A DNA stretch of 54,514 bases from a bacterium (GTDB lineage: Bacteria > Patescibacteriota > Patescibacteriia > UBA9934 > GWF2-40-263), in the NCBI GenBank assembly GCA_021789915.1, contig JAJYIV010000005.1, positions 1 to 54,514 on the forward strand, written 5' to 3'. Position 1 is the first letter of the stretch, and each line of letters begins with the position of its first letter. The notes below the pieces were generated by a model, which worked only from the letters and a program-made list of their open reading frames with translations, was not told where the DNA came from and did not search any database. Positions 1-9,497 of the stretch are shown here, piece after piece. The position numbers and the translations under genes are program-made.

Positions 1-368
1 TCAATGTCATGTTCCGCCTCGGAATGCCCGTGAGCGTCCCTGTCGTCGCCTAACCATTCACACAAACAAACCCATGTTTGTCTTCGCGGATGGTTGTGCA
101 ACAAAGCCTCAAAAAACCTATCCCGTATCCGATCACGCTCCATGCCTGAAACGGAAAAATGGCTGTCTCCATCAATCTCAATAACAAGTTTCCGTTGTGG
201 ACAATAGAAATCGACCACGTATGGGCCTATGCCGAATTGGCGACGAAAACGAACGCCGAGCTGGTTCCGGCTTATGGCCGACCAAAGTCTGCGTTCCGCC
301 GGCGTTTGATCTCGACGTAATCGTCGACGAATCCCCTTTCGACTCGGATCATTGAAAAAATAAGGCAT
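1..368 (-). CDS. DUF559 (Vsr-like) endonuclease domain protein, partial at window edge
   Basis: Open minus-strand frame MPYFFNDPSRKGIRRRLRRDQTPAERRLWSAISRNQLGVRFRRQFGIGPYVVDFYCPQRKLVIEIDGDSHF...; the tail after RDRFFEAL does not look like the usual DUF559 C-terminus. Confidence 0.75.
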   Translation of the reverse strand, partial: MPYFFNDPSRKGIRRRLRRDQTPAERRLWSAISRNQLGVRFRRQFGIGPYVVDFYCPQRKLVIEIDGDSHFSVSGMERDRIRDRFFEALLHNHPRRQTWVCLCEWLGDDRDAHGHSEAEHDI

Positions 369-383
369 GACGTACTCCCCCTA

Positions 384-406
384 ACCCCCTCTTTGCAAGA
401 GGGGGT
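384..406. repeat. palindrome accccctctttgcaagagggggt next to the DUF559 start
   Basis: Near-perfect inverted repeat 15 bp upstream of the DUF559 start codon. Confidence 0.7.
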
Positions 407-423
407 GCGCGCAAGCTCATTCG

Positions 424-1194
424 TCAGCGTTCCACCGCAATCTCCCTGGCGCCGCGCCAGGCGAGTTCGAACAGCGCGCGCACGGCGCCGGCGATCTCCT
501 TGCTGGTGACGACGACGGACAGGACGGAAGGACGGTACGCGTACAGGAAAACCATGCTGCCGCGCACGGTGACTTCCCCGCGCAGCGGAATCATGTCCGC
601 CGGCACCACGCGCACGTCCGCCTCCGGCAGGCGCGGCACGGCCGACGGGTCCGGCTGCTTCATCGAAAGGATGGCCCGCCCGCGCACGCCGTCCGCCTCC
701 AGCCGCCGCAAATGCTCTTCCTGCCCTTCGCGCAATTCGGGCCGCTCGCGCACGTCGTCGTATGAAAGGATCTGGAGGAATTCGCCGGAGAGGCCGAGAA
801 AGATCCGGCGCACGGCTTCGCGCCCCTCTTCCCCTTCCATAAACCGCACGTGCGGCTTCGGCCCTTCGGCGTTGAACAAGGCGACCAGCATCGGCATGAT
901 GCCTTCCAGGACGTGCTCGCGCCCCGCCATCTGCGCCTTTTCCGCTTCCAGCGCGGCGGCGAGATGCTGCGGCGTCTCCGCCTCGAACACGCGCCCGCCC
1001 GGCGTCTCGTGCGCGCTGACCAGCCCGCGTTTCGAAAGGGAACCGAGCGCGGCGTACGCCGTGACGCGGTTGATGCCCGCGCGGGAAGCGATCATCTGCA
1101 CCGTCGCGGCATGCAGCCGCAGCGCGGCGACGTACGCGGCCGCTTCCTTTTCCGTCAGGCACAGATGGACGAGGGACTGGATGATCTCGTGCAT
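424..1194 (-). CDS. TrmB-family transcriptional regulator
   Basis: MHEIIQSLVHLCLTEKEAAAYVAALRLHAATVQMIASRAGINRVTAYAALGSLSKRGLV: TrmB-type winged HTH plus C-terminal effector domain. Confidence 0.82.
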   Translation of the reverse strand: MHEIIQSLVHLCLTEKEAAAYVAALRLHAATVQMIASRAGINRVTAYAALGSLSKRGLVSAHETPGGRVFEAETPQHLAAALEAEKAQMAGREHVLEGIMPMLVALFNAEGPKPHVRFMEGEEGREAVRRIFLGLSGEFLQILSYDDVRERPELREGQEEHLRRLEADGVRGRAILSMKQPDPSAVPRLPEADVRVVPADMIPLRGEVTVRGSMVFLYAYRPSVLSVVVTSKEIAGAVRALFELAWRGAREIAVER

Positions 1195-1220
1195 AGGCGT
1201 GAAAAACGCGAGGAGTTCGG

Positions 1221-1374
1221 AGACCTCTGAAAAAGTCCTCCTTGTGTCATCCTGACCCCGCCCGCATGCAGGCGGGGGAAGGATCACGAGCATCGCCTGT
1301 TCGTGATCCCTCGCTTCGCCCCGCTCAGCGGGGCTTCGCTCGGGATGACACGGAATGGACGTTTGCAGAGGTCT
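1221..1374. mobile_element. MITE-like element, copy 1 (TIR agacctctg/cagaggtct)
   Basis: Terminal inverted repeats enclosing an inner gtgtcatcct...gggatgacac palindrome; same layout at 40419 and 42542. Confidence 0.7.
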
Positions 1375-1650
1375 CTAATGATACAGCAGAATCTGCCCGA
1401 TGAGGATCGCGCCGAAAATCACTGCGGGGATTTGCGGGATGACAAGGTATTTGTCATGCGCCTCCCGCGCGCCATGGACGAGCCACGAGGCGGACGCCAA
1501 GAGGCCCAGCGTGATAAACGCCAAAGAAAGCGGTCCGACCGTGCGCCCGATATAGTTGCGATAGATCTGGTCCGGCATGCCGATGAAAACGACGGCCAGC
1601 TGAAACAGCATGGCGGCGAAACCGAAGGGGGATTTTTTGACGTCGTACAT
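1375..1650 (-). CDS. small membrane protein
   Basis: MYDVKKSPFGFAAMLFQLAVVFIGMPDQ...; three hydrophobic segments. Confidence 0.65.
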   Translation of the reverse strand: MYDVKKSPFGFAAMLFQLAVVFIGMPDQIYRNYIGRTVGPLSLAFITLGLLASASWLVHGAREAHDKYLVIPQIPAVIFGAILIGQILLYH

Positions 1651-1693
1651 GGGGGAGCCGTTAGCCTTTAGCCAATGCTCGCCCGCCATTTTA

Positions 1694-2833
1694 TCACGTC
1701 CCCGCCAATGTCTCCCACGTCAGTCCGGCCGTCTTCCCCCAGGAGAAGAGCGCCGCGCGCACGCGGCCGCGCGCCTGCAGGTCCGCGCGCAGGTCGGATG
1801 ATTCGACGACGCGGCGCATGGCTTCCGCCCACGCCTCCGCTTCCGCGGGCGGTGCGAACACGGCGGCGTCGCCGGCCGTTTCGCGGCACGCCGGGATGTC
1901 CGAGGCGATGACGGGCGCGCCGCAAGCCATGGCTTCGAGGACGGGGAGGCCGAATCCCTCGTACCAGGACGGGAACAGGAAGGCCGCGGCCCCGCTCATC
2001 AGCGCCGCGACGTCCGCTTCCGGCAGGTACGGCAGGAGGCGCACACGCGCGCGCAGTGGGTGGAATTGCAGATAGCGCGTCACGTCGTCGGCGCCGAAGC
2101 CGGGCGCGCCGACCAGGACCAGCTCTAACGGATCCCCTTCCCCGCGCCGGCTCTTGAAAAGCTCGAATGCGCGCACGGCCGCGAGCGGATTCTTTTTCCG
2201 TTCCTGCCGGCCCACGACCAGGAAAAAATGCGCGCCGACGCGATGCGCATCGCAGACGCGGCGGACTTCGTCGTCCGCGCGAGGACGGAAGACGGACGGG
2301 TCGGCCGCCAGGGGCGTGACCGCGATGCGATCGCCGGCGACACGATAGGCGTCCATGATTTCGCGCTTGGAAAACTCGGAGACGGTGAGCAGGCGCGTCG
2401 CCAGGCGGACGGCGCGCGCGGTGGCGCTCCGCAGGCGGCGGGCAACGGCCGGATCGTACAGCTGCGGCGCGCGCAAAAATCCGACGTCGTGCACGGTCGT
2501 AACCGTGCGGCGCCCGCGTGTCCGCGGCGGAAACAGCGGCAGGCCTTGCGCGGGAACGAACAGGACGTCCGGCGGACGGCGCAGCGTCTCCCAGCCGACG
2601 CGCAGCCGCATCCACCCCGGCCCGCGCCATCCAAGCACCGCCGTTTCCCAACCCGCCGGCAACGTACCGAGCGGAGCGGAAAGCGCCTGGCGGGTATACA
2701 AACGCACCCGGTCTCCCTCCGCGAGCGGGTGCGATTTGAATTGCTGGATCAGTTGGAACGCGTACTGCTCGACTCCCGTCCGCACGGATTTGGCAGCCGA
2801 GCTGGCGTCGATGGCGAGGAGCATATTATGCAC
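1694..2833 (-). CDS. glycosyltransferase family 4 (GT-B)
   Basis: MLLAIDASSAAKSVRTGVEQYAFQL ... VVGRQERKKNPLAAVRAF ... PSWYEGFGLPVLEAMACGAPVIASDIPACRE. Confidence 0.9.
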   Translation of the reverse strand: MHNMLLAIDASSAAKSVRTGVEQYAFQLIQQFKSHPLAEGDRVRLYTRQALSAPLGTLPAGWETAVLGWRGPGWMRLRVGWETLRRPPDVLFVPAQGLPLFPPRTRGRRTVTTVHDVGFLRAPQLYDPAVARRLRSATARAVRLATRLLTVSEFSKREIMDAYRVAGDRIAVTPLAADPSVFRPRADDEVRRVCDAHRVGAHFFLVVGRQERKKNPLAAVRAFELFKSRRGEGDPLELVLVGAPGFGADDVTRYLQFHPLRARVRLLPYLPEADVAALMSGAAAFLFPSWYEGFGLPVLEAMACGAPVIASDIPACRETAGDAAVFAPPAEAEAWAEAMRRVVESSDLRADLQARGRVRAALFSWGKTAGLTWETLAGT

Positions 2834-3221
2834 GTTCTTTTAACTCGATTTCTTCCTTGGACAAGTCGAACTTCACGACGAATCGATCGAAAAACCCCTT
2901 CTGGCCGACCACGCCATGGCCAAATCGACCCATGTCCATTTTGAAACCGACACGGGTTTCACATGGACGCCCACCCACCCAAAGCGTTACGTCATGGACA
3001 TAATACGGCTCCGGCTGGCCGCTGATGCCGCTCACGTCATGTCGTTCGCCCCGCTCGAGATCGACGCCGAGAATCTCACAAAGATCGGCATCAAAAATGC
3101 AGGAATCGGAACCGGAATCCACCAAGACTTGGTATCCGACGGAGTTGCCATCGTGTTCGATAACCACGGGAATGATGGGACGCAGGACATCCTTGCTGAA
3201 TTTTTTATACCTGAATTTCAT
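2826..3221 (-). CDS. retropepsin-like aspartic protease domain protein
   Basis: MKFRYKKFSKDVLRPIIPVVIEHDGNSVGYQVLVDSGSDSCIFD...; the DSGS motif fits a retroviral-type aspartyl protease fold. Confidence 0.72.
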   Translation of the reverse strand: MKFRYKKFSKDVLRPIIPVVIEHDGNSVGYQVLVDSGSDSCIFDADLCEILGVDLERGERHDVSGISGQPEPYYVHDVTLWVGGRPCETRVGFKMDMGRFGHGVVGQKGFFDRFVVKFDLSKEEIELKERA

Positions 3222-3411
3222 GTCGACCGACGTACGTGACCAAACGGTTCGGCATACGACTGAGGATCGGCGTTTCACATCCCTTGCGCCGCGCGAGCTG
3301 ATACGCCTGCTTTGCCGTCATTCCGCTTCCCATGACCGTCCGTTCGTCATCGGCAAACGCAACCCAACGGCCTTTGTATTGTTTCAATACGCGAGACCAA
3401 TCGATGGACAT
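3205..3411 (-). CDS. DUF5678-like small protein
   Basis: MSIDWSRVLKQYKGRWVAFADDERTVMGSGMTAKQAYQLARRKGCETPILSRMPN; overlaps the start of the retropepsin ORF. Confidence 0.65.
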   Translation of the reverse strand: MSIDWSRVLKQYKGRWVAFADDERTVMGSGMTAKQAYQLARRKGCETPILSRMPNRLVTYVGRHEIQV

Positions 3412-3431
3412 ACGCGAGGCGTTCTCATCCA

Positions 3432-3512
3432 TTATATACGCGTGAAGTTTCTTCGCCGAGCGTCCGCGCGCACGGATTTCGCCGCGGAAGAGGCGTCGAT
3501 GGCGAGGAGCAT
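3432..3512 (-). pseudogene. N-terminal remnant of a second glycosyltransferase
   Basis: MLLAIDASSAAKSVR is identical to the N-terminus of the 1694-2833 gene but uses different synonymous codons, then diverges to a stop. Confidence 0.6.
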
Positions 3513-3641
3513 AGAGAATCCCTTGGCCTGGCCAGCTGAGCTGGCCCCGCTGGCCTGTTTGGAAACGGTTACTGACTTCGATGGGGATCCCTCGGCCTGC
3601 TGGCCTCGGGATAACGTTGCCTCCCGTTGGGGCCAGCAACG

Positions 3642-4646
3642 TTAATTCGTAAAAATACTCCGCTTGTACGCCTCGAGGTTCTCGAGCGCCACGCCCGTGC
3701 CCTTGGCGACGCACATCTGCGGATCCTCCGCGACGAACGTCGGCACCCCCGTCGCCTCGGCGACCAGCCGGTCCAGATTGCGCAGCTGCGAGGAGCCGCC
3801 CGACATGACGATGCCCTTGTCCATCACGTCGGCGGAAAGCTCCGGCGGCGTCTTCTGCAGGACGTCCTTCACCGTGGCGATGATTCCTTCCAGCTCGTTC
3901 TGGATGGCGTTGGTGACGTCGTCGCTCGTCACCTCGATGATCTTCGGCAGGCCGGTAATCATGTCGCGCCCCTTCACTTCCATCGTGAGCTTCTCTGGCA
4001 TGAACATGGCCGAGCCGATCTGGATCTTGATGTCCTCGCTGGTGCGCTCGCCGATCGCGAGCCCGTACTTGCGGCGGATGTATTCCGAGATCGCCGCGTC
4101 GAACTTGACGCCGCCGATGCGCACCGACGCCGACGCCACGATGCCGCCGAGCGAAATGACGGCCATCTCCGCCGTGCCGCCGCCGATGTCGATCACCATG
4201 TGGCCCGACGGCGAGCCGATCGGGATGTTGGCGCCGATGGCGGCGACGATGGGCTCCTTGATGACGTAGGCGGCCTTGGCGCCGGCCGCGAGCGTCGCGT
4301 CGATCACGGCGCGGCGTTCCGTGCTGGTGATGCCGCCCGGCACGGCGACCATGACTTCCGGCCGGAACAGGCGCATGCCGCCCAAGGCCTTGTTTATGAA
4401 GTAGCGCAGCATCGCCTCCGTCGTGCGGTAATCCGCGATCACGCCGTCCTTGAGCGGCCGGCGCGCGACGATGGTGTCCGGCGTGCGGCCCAGCATGTCC
4501 TTGGCTTCCTTCCCCACGGCAAGCACTTTTTTATCGGTATACGAAACCGCCACGACGGACGGCTCGTGGATGATGATGCCGCGCTTGGGGACGTAGACGA
4601 GCACCGTCGTCGTCCCGAGGTCGATGCCGATCTTCTTGATGAACAT
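3642..4646 (-). CDS. mreB: rod shape-determining protein MreB
   Basis: MFIKKIGIDLGTTTVLVYVPKRGIIIHEPSVVAV ... VIDIGGGTAEMAVISLGGIV. Confidence 0.97.
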   Translation of the reverse strand: MFIKKIGIDLGTTTVLVYVPKRGIIIHEPSVVAVSYTDKKVLAVGKEAKDMLGRTPDTIVARRPLKDGVIADYRTTEAMLRYFINKALGGMRLFRPEVMVAVPGGITSTERRAVIDATLAAGAKAAYVIKEPIVAAIGANIPIGSPSGHMVIDIGGGTAEMAVISLGGIVASASVRIGGVKFDAAISEYIRRKYGLAIGERTSEDIKIQIGSAMFMPEKLTMEVKGRDMITGLPKIIEVTSDDVTNAIQNELEGIIATVKDVLQKTPPELSADVMDKGIVMSGGSSQLRNLDRLVAEATGVPTFVAEDPQMCVAKGTGVALENLEAYKRSIFTN

Positions 4647-4715
4647 ATGAAACCGATGTTAGCCGTCAGCCGTCAGGAGGGAACGCGAGATGAAGGCTGA
4701 AGGCTGATGGCTTTC

Positions 4716-6746
4716 TCAGAATCCCACCGCGAACATACGGTCTTGGTCAAGAATGGTGTTCAGCGTATACGACGCGTCGCCCCAGTTTTCTGGCGCTTCG
4801 GGCGGCGTGGCGGTCGCCACGTTCTTATCAAACGCGAGATCCAGCGTCAACGCGCGCGGCGCGGCGCCCATTTGCTTGAACACCGTCAAGCGGTACGAGC
4901 CCGCTTCTTCCGCCTGCGAAACGCGCTCCGGCAGCACGTACTCAAAGGTGAGGTCGCGCGTCTCGCCCGGCTCCACGGCGACGAAAGTCCCGAAGGTCGT
5001 GAAGCCGAGATCCGTGCCGATGTCCGTGGTCCCGGGCGCCATCGTCGGGTTCCGCGTCTTGTCGTCGGCCAGCGAGCCCGTGGTTTTCACGAGCGTGCTG
5101 CCGAGCGGCACGTACAGCCGCACGTACGAACGGTAGCGCGTCGTCTTCCAGTCGAAGACGCCGTGGTGCGCGTAGCGAATGGTCGCCGTGGCGACGAGCT
5201 GGCGGCTGTTGTTGAGCCGCAGCTGATAGGCGACGGACCGGTCCACGACCGGATCGGACTTGAGCGACGCCAAATTGGCGTCCACCGCCATCAGCGCGTC
5301 CTGCCCGTCGGGAGGCGGCAGGACGCGCCCGCCCCAGCCGGAGGCCGTGATGGCGTCCTCGACCGACTGGTCCTCGCTGTAGACGGCCATCTGCTTGGTT
5401 TGCAGCGCGTCCTCCACGGCCGCCAGCACGTCGCCCCAGCGGTCGAACGGCAACGCGTACAGGCGCTTCTGCCCTTCGGCCAGGAGGGCGCCGAGCAGCT
5501 CCTTGCGCTGCGCGGGCGGCACGCCTTGCCGGGCGTAGCCCACGTCGACCTGGTACTGGATGGCGTCGTAGATGTTGTCCGCCGTGAACGTCTGACCGCC
5601 GACGCTGACGGGACCCACGATGCGCAAAAGGGCCGAGAAGAACGTCGGAGTCAATCCGGCGACGTTCTGCACGGGGACGTCCTCAAGCGGGCCGGTGCGC
5701 TGCGCCGGCGCGACGGCGGCGATTTCCGCGCGGCGCCGCTCCAGCAGCGTCCGCGCCGACACGGCAAAATCCGGCGACCAATTGGCGTCGCGGAACAGAT
5801 ATTTCGCGTCGCCGAGATAGCGCGCCAGCGGGGCCGGCGGGGGCGTCGAGATGGCCGGCGCGGCCGGCTGGTCCAGGGCATAGGCGTCATAGACGCCCAA
5901 CGACGCGATGCTGCCGTCCTGCATCGAGAGCCGGCCGAAGGAGCCGACGAATCCTCCGCCCGGACGCAGCTCGGCATTGTTCAGGAACAGCACGAGCGTC
6001 GTGCGCACGCCGTCCAAACCGGCGAACGCGGGCAACAGCCGGGCGGCGGAGGCCGCCACGCGCACGTCGTCCCCGAGTTTCGACAGTTTCGCGTCAAGCG
6101 GACGCAGGGCGGACGCAACGGGACCGGACAGCTGGTCGGACGGAACGGAGGCCAGGTCGGAGCGGGCGATGCTGATGTCGTCGGCCATGCGTTCCAGGTC
6201 CGGAGCGGCGGCCGCCACCCGCGCCAGCAGCGCGCGCTTCGTGTCCGGCGACAAATCGTTGAACGTGGTGCGTCCGGAGACGCCCTGCGCGAGCGACGCC
6301 AAATCCTGCGACGAGAGCCCGGAAAGGCGCACGAGATCGGCGCCGATGGACGTCAGGCGCTGGACGCCGGAGAGGACGTCGCGGCCGGCGCGCAGTCCCG
6401 CGTCCACGGCATCGATCTGCGTGCCGATCCACGGAAAGAACGACAGGGGCTTTACCCACGCCAGATGCGTTTCCGCCTGCGCGAAGGAAGCGTCGGCCAG
6501 GGCCGCGTCCTGCTCCGCCGCCGCAAAATCAAGGCGCTGCGCCGAGGCCTGCGCGGCGGCCAACCGCGCGCCGCCGTCCGAAGCGGCGGCGGCCGTCTGC
6601 GCGGCGGCCACGGCGACGAAGATCAGCCACAAGGCGAAGAGGGAGCCTGCGATGGCGCCGACAACAAACCAAAGGCGCCGCCGCGGCCGAATGGCAGGCG
6701 GTTCTTCGTGCGCGAGAAAACCAGGGGCGTGCGACATGTTTTCCAT
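4716..6746 (-). CDS. DUF4012 domain-containing protein
   Basis: N-terminal TM, long extracytoplasmic region, TTLVLFLNNAELRPGGGFVGSFGRLSMQDG motif. Confidence 0.88.
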   Translation of the reverse strand: MENMSHAPGFLAHEEPPAIRPRRRLWFVVGAIAGSLFALWLIFVAVAAAQTAAAASDGGARLAAAQASAQRLDFAAAEQDAALADASFAQAETHLAWVKPLSFFPWIGTQIDAVDAGLRAGRDVLSGVQRLTSIGADLVRLSGLSSQDLASLAQGVSGRTTFNDLSPDTKRALLARVAAAAPDLERMADDISIARSDLASVPSDQLSGPVASALRPLDAKLSKLGDDVRVAASAARLLPAFAGLDGVRTTLVLFLNNAELRPGGGFVGSFGRLSMQDGSIASLGVYDAYALDQPAAPAISTPPPAPLARYLGDAKYLFRDANWSPDFAVSARTLLERRRAEIAAVAPAQRTGPLEDVPVQNVAGLTPTFFSALLRIVGPVSVGGQTFTADNIYDAIQYQVDVGYARQGVPPAQRKELLGALLAEGQKRLYALPFDRWGDVLAAVEDALQTKQMAVYSEDQSVEDAITASGWGGRVLPPPDGQDALMAVDANLASLKSDPVVDRSVAYQLRLNNSRQLVATATIRYAHHGVFDWKTTRYRSYVRLYVPLGSTLVKTTGSLADDKTRNPTMAPGTTDIGTDLGFTTFGTFVAVEPGETRDLTFEYVLPERVSQAEEAGSYRLTVFKQMGAAPRALTLDLAFDKNVATATPPEAPENWGDASYTLNTILDQDRMFAVGF

Positions 6747-6918
6747 TATACCTTAGAGCCTGTTCAGTATCTTTCTTCCAGGGACATTCGGATGACGTTT
6801 TGTGCGAAACATGTGATGGCTGACGAAGCGTAGCCAACGTTACGGTGAGGAGGCCAGCGCATGTTGCAGCCAAAACGGCGCCAAATGGAGCCGGGAGAGG
6901 AGATGTTGAACAGGGCCA

Positions 6919-7944
6919 TTAGCGGAACCACGAACGCAGATTCGTCCCCGCCGCCCGACGCAGGGCGCGCACGGCGCGGCGCTTCGGCCGCCAGGACGGC
7001 AGGCCCGCCAGGACGAAGAAGGGGGCGAAGGCCTCCGACGGCTTCCAGGCGCGCCCGAGCCAGGAGGCGAACAGCCAGGGCAGAGCGAGCAGCAGGCTTG
7101 GCAGGGTTTCGTTTTTTGCGGCGAGCAGCCAACGATCCGAAGGCGGGATGACGGACGAGGCGGACGAGGCGGCCGAATCCGAGGCCGCCTGCGCGCCGCA
7201 AAAACGCCAGGCGCGCGCCGCGGGCGCGAAGGCGGCCGGCCATCCGGCCAGCTGCAGGCGCCAGGCAAGATCCGCGCCGGCGGCCGCGGGCGACAGGGCC
7301 GGATCCAAAAGGCCGCCCGCTCCCGGTCCTCCGCCGGGCAGCTGCGCGGCTTCCAGCGCCGATGAGCGGAAAAGCCCGAAGGACGCGGACACGCCGAACG
7401 GCGCGCCGACGTCCGCGTATTGCCCGCGGTCGAGGCTCCCGGCGCCGCGCGCGATGAAGCGGCGATCGCGGCGCACGGCCCATCCCGCATGGTCGATCAC
7501 GTCCGAGCGCACCGCTTCGGCGAACGGGCGTTCCGACGACGGATCGCGGAACGCCCGCCGCACGACGCCGCCGGATGATCCGGCTTCCGGCTGCGCGTCA
7601 AGCGCCGCGCGCAGGCGCGGCACGGCGTCCGGCGTCAATACCATGTCGGGCGAAAGGAGAAGCACGAAGCGGTCGGCAGGCGCTTCCCCGCCCCAGGCGC
7701 CGCGCGCATAGCGCCAGCCCTGGTTCACCGCGTGGGCGTAGCCGAGATTGCGCGCGTTGCGCAGCCACGCCACGTGGGGAAACCGTTCCCGCACGACGGC
7801 CGAGGAGGCGTCGTCCGACCCGTTGTCCACGACGAGCACCTGCAGGTCTTCCGCCGGCGCGGGCGCGAGCGACGCCAAAAGCTCCGGCAGGAATTCCCGG
7901 TCGTTCCAGGCGACGATGATGGCGAACGTGGAGGGGGACATCAT
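6919..7944 (-). CDS. glycosyltransferase family 2
   Basis: MMSPSTFAIIVAWNDREFLPELLASLAP...LQVLVVDNGSDDASSAVVRERFPHVAWLRNARNLGYAHAVNQG. Confidence 0.9.
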   Translation of the reverse strand: MMSPSTFAIIVAWNDREFLPELLASLAPAPAEDLQVLVVDNGSDDASSAVVRERFPHVAWLRNARNLGYAHAVNQGWRYARGAWGGEAPADRFVLLLSPDMVLTPDAVPRLRAALDAQPEAGSSGGVVRRAFRDPSSERPFAEAVRSDVIDHAGWAVRRDRRFIARGAGSLDRGQYADVGAPFGVSASFGLFRSSALEAAQLPGGGPGAGGLLDPALSPAAAGADLAWRLQLAGWPAAFAPAARAWRFCGAQAASDSAASSASSVIPPSDRWLLAAKNETLPSLLLALPWLFASWLGRAWKPSEAFAPFFVLAGLPSWRPKRRAVRALRRAAGTNLRSWFR

Positions 7945-9431
7945 CTCCTCTTCTTCGTCACGTTGAATCCAAGATACGTCCCGAGCATCAGCCGCGTCTG
8001 CGCGTCCAGGGCCGGCAGCGAACCGAAGACGACGAACGTCACGGGCAGAAGCGCCCATTGCAGCAGCATGAACGCCCACCGGTGCAGGCGCGCATGCCGC
8101 GGGCGCGGCGGCAGGAGCGTCAGGGACAGCGTCGCCGACACGAACACGCCGATCATGGATCCGCGGATCAGCAGCTGCAGGGTATACGGCGCGGCCTGCA
8201 CGAACGCGCTGCCCTGCCCCGACGTCAGCGCGAGCGGCAGCCAGCCCATCAGGAAGATGAGGATCGGCGCCGTGGCCCAGGTGTACATCCCTTCCAGGTG
8301 GTTGAACACGTACCAGACTTTCTTCCTCAGCGGGATGAGCCGGTCGGCCTTGAACGCCTCGACCATCACCGGCAGATGCTCCACGCCCCACGCCCAGCGC
8401 CGCTGCTGCTTGTACAGCGCCCGCAGCGCTTCAAGATAGGTGCGGCCGACGACGGTGTCCAGCGAGATCGGCAGGAACAGCGGCGTCACGCGATAGCCGC
8501 CGTGGTAGTGCAGGAAGGCCTGCAGGAAGATGCGCGAGTCCTCGGACACGACGTCCTTCTGCCAGAAGCCGACGTCCTTGAGCATCTTCCACGGCATCGA
8601 ATGCGACGAGAACGTCCACAGGCGTTCCGGCCGCGCCAGCTCTCCCATCAGCCAGAACGTCGTGCCGAAGGCGGCGATGCGCACGGGCGCCGGCGCCGAC
8701 CAGATGTTGTTGGAAAACAGCGCGACCGGCTGGAACGACGTATGCGTCGGGTCGGGAACGGTGGCATAGAGATACGCCAGGCAGGCGAAGTACTGCGGAT
8801 GGGCGATCGTGTCGACGTCGAAGGCGGAAACGATGACGTCTTCGTCCCGAAGATCCGGCTCCAGCCGCGCCAGCTCTTCCGCCACCTGCCGGGCCGCCCA
8901 ATGGAGATTGGATCCCTTGCCGGGAATTTCGCCGGGGAGGCCGGCGGGATGCTCCGTCACGAAGATGCGGCCGAAGGCATGGCCGAACTCCCGCTGCGCC
9001 AAGGCGGCGTTCCGGCGGAAGCGCTCCGCGTCGCGCGCTTCCCCCGCCAGCACGATGAACATCCGCTGCGTCGGAAACCGCGCGGCGCGCAGCGAGCGCA
9101 GCGTCTCGCGCAGGATCGGGTATTCCTCCTGGTAAGTCGGCAGGAAGACGAGGTGGCGCAGGCGGTCGGCGCGCGGAACCGTCTTCAGCTTGGCTTCCCA
9201 ATCCGTGCGCATGGCGCGGCGATAGGCGCTCCAGGCCAGAAAGAGCTGGATGACGAAATAGGCCACGCGGTACAGCCAGAGGAGATCGAAGACGATGATG
9301 AAAATGATGGCCGCCGTCGGCGCCAGAAACGACAAAAGCACGGCGCCGAGAAGCGTGCCCCACACGAGGGCGCCGGGGAGGATTTCCCAGCCCCGATGCG
9401 TGCCGTATCCGTATTGACTCAAGTCGGGCAT
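7941..9431 (-). CDS. membrane glycosyltransferase family 2
   Basis: TM segments; VFLPTYQEEYPILRETLRSLRAARFP...EDVIVSAFDVDTIAHPQYF...YKQQRRWAWGVEHLP. Confidence 0.87.
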   Translation of the reverse strand: MPDLSQYGYGTHRGWEILPGALVWGTLLGAVLLSFLAPTAAIIFIIVFDLLWLYRVAYFVIQLFLAWSAYRRAMRTDWEAKLKTVPRADRLRHLVFLPTYQEEYPILRETLRSLRAARFPTQRMFIVLAGEARDAERFRRNAALAQREFGHAFGRIFVTEHPAGLPGEIPGKGSNLHWAARQVAEELARLEPDLRDEDVIVSAFDVDTIAHPQYFACLAYLYATVPDPTHTSFQPVALFSNNIWSAPAPVRIAAFGTTFWLMGELARPERLWTFSSHSMPWKMLKDVGFWQKDVVSEDSRIFLQAFLHYHGGYRVTPLFLPISLDTVVGRTYLEALRALYKQQRRWAWGVEHLPVMVEAFKADRLIPLRKKVWYVFNHLEGMYTWATAPILIFLMGWLPLALTSGQGSAFVQAAPYTLQLLIRGSMIGVFVSATLSLTLLPPRPRHARLHRWAFMLLQWALLPVTFVVFGSLPALDAQTRLMLGTYLGFNVTKKRR

Positions 9432-9497
9432 GAACAGCTTTTAGCCGTTAGCCATTGGCTGTAAGAGAGCCAATGGCCAATGGCCAATAGCCAAAAG

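Noticed and set aside
3612-3644. taacgttgc...gcaacgtta inverted repeat as a mobile-element end
   Set aside because: It starts at the mreB stop codon and is more simply a 3' hairpin of that transcript.
4707-6833. 708-aa plus-strand ORF
   Set aside because: Arg/His-rich antisense shadow of the DUF4012 gene; typical of high-GC DNA and matches no domain.
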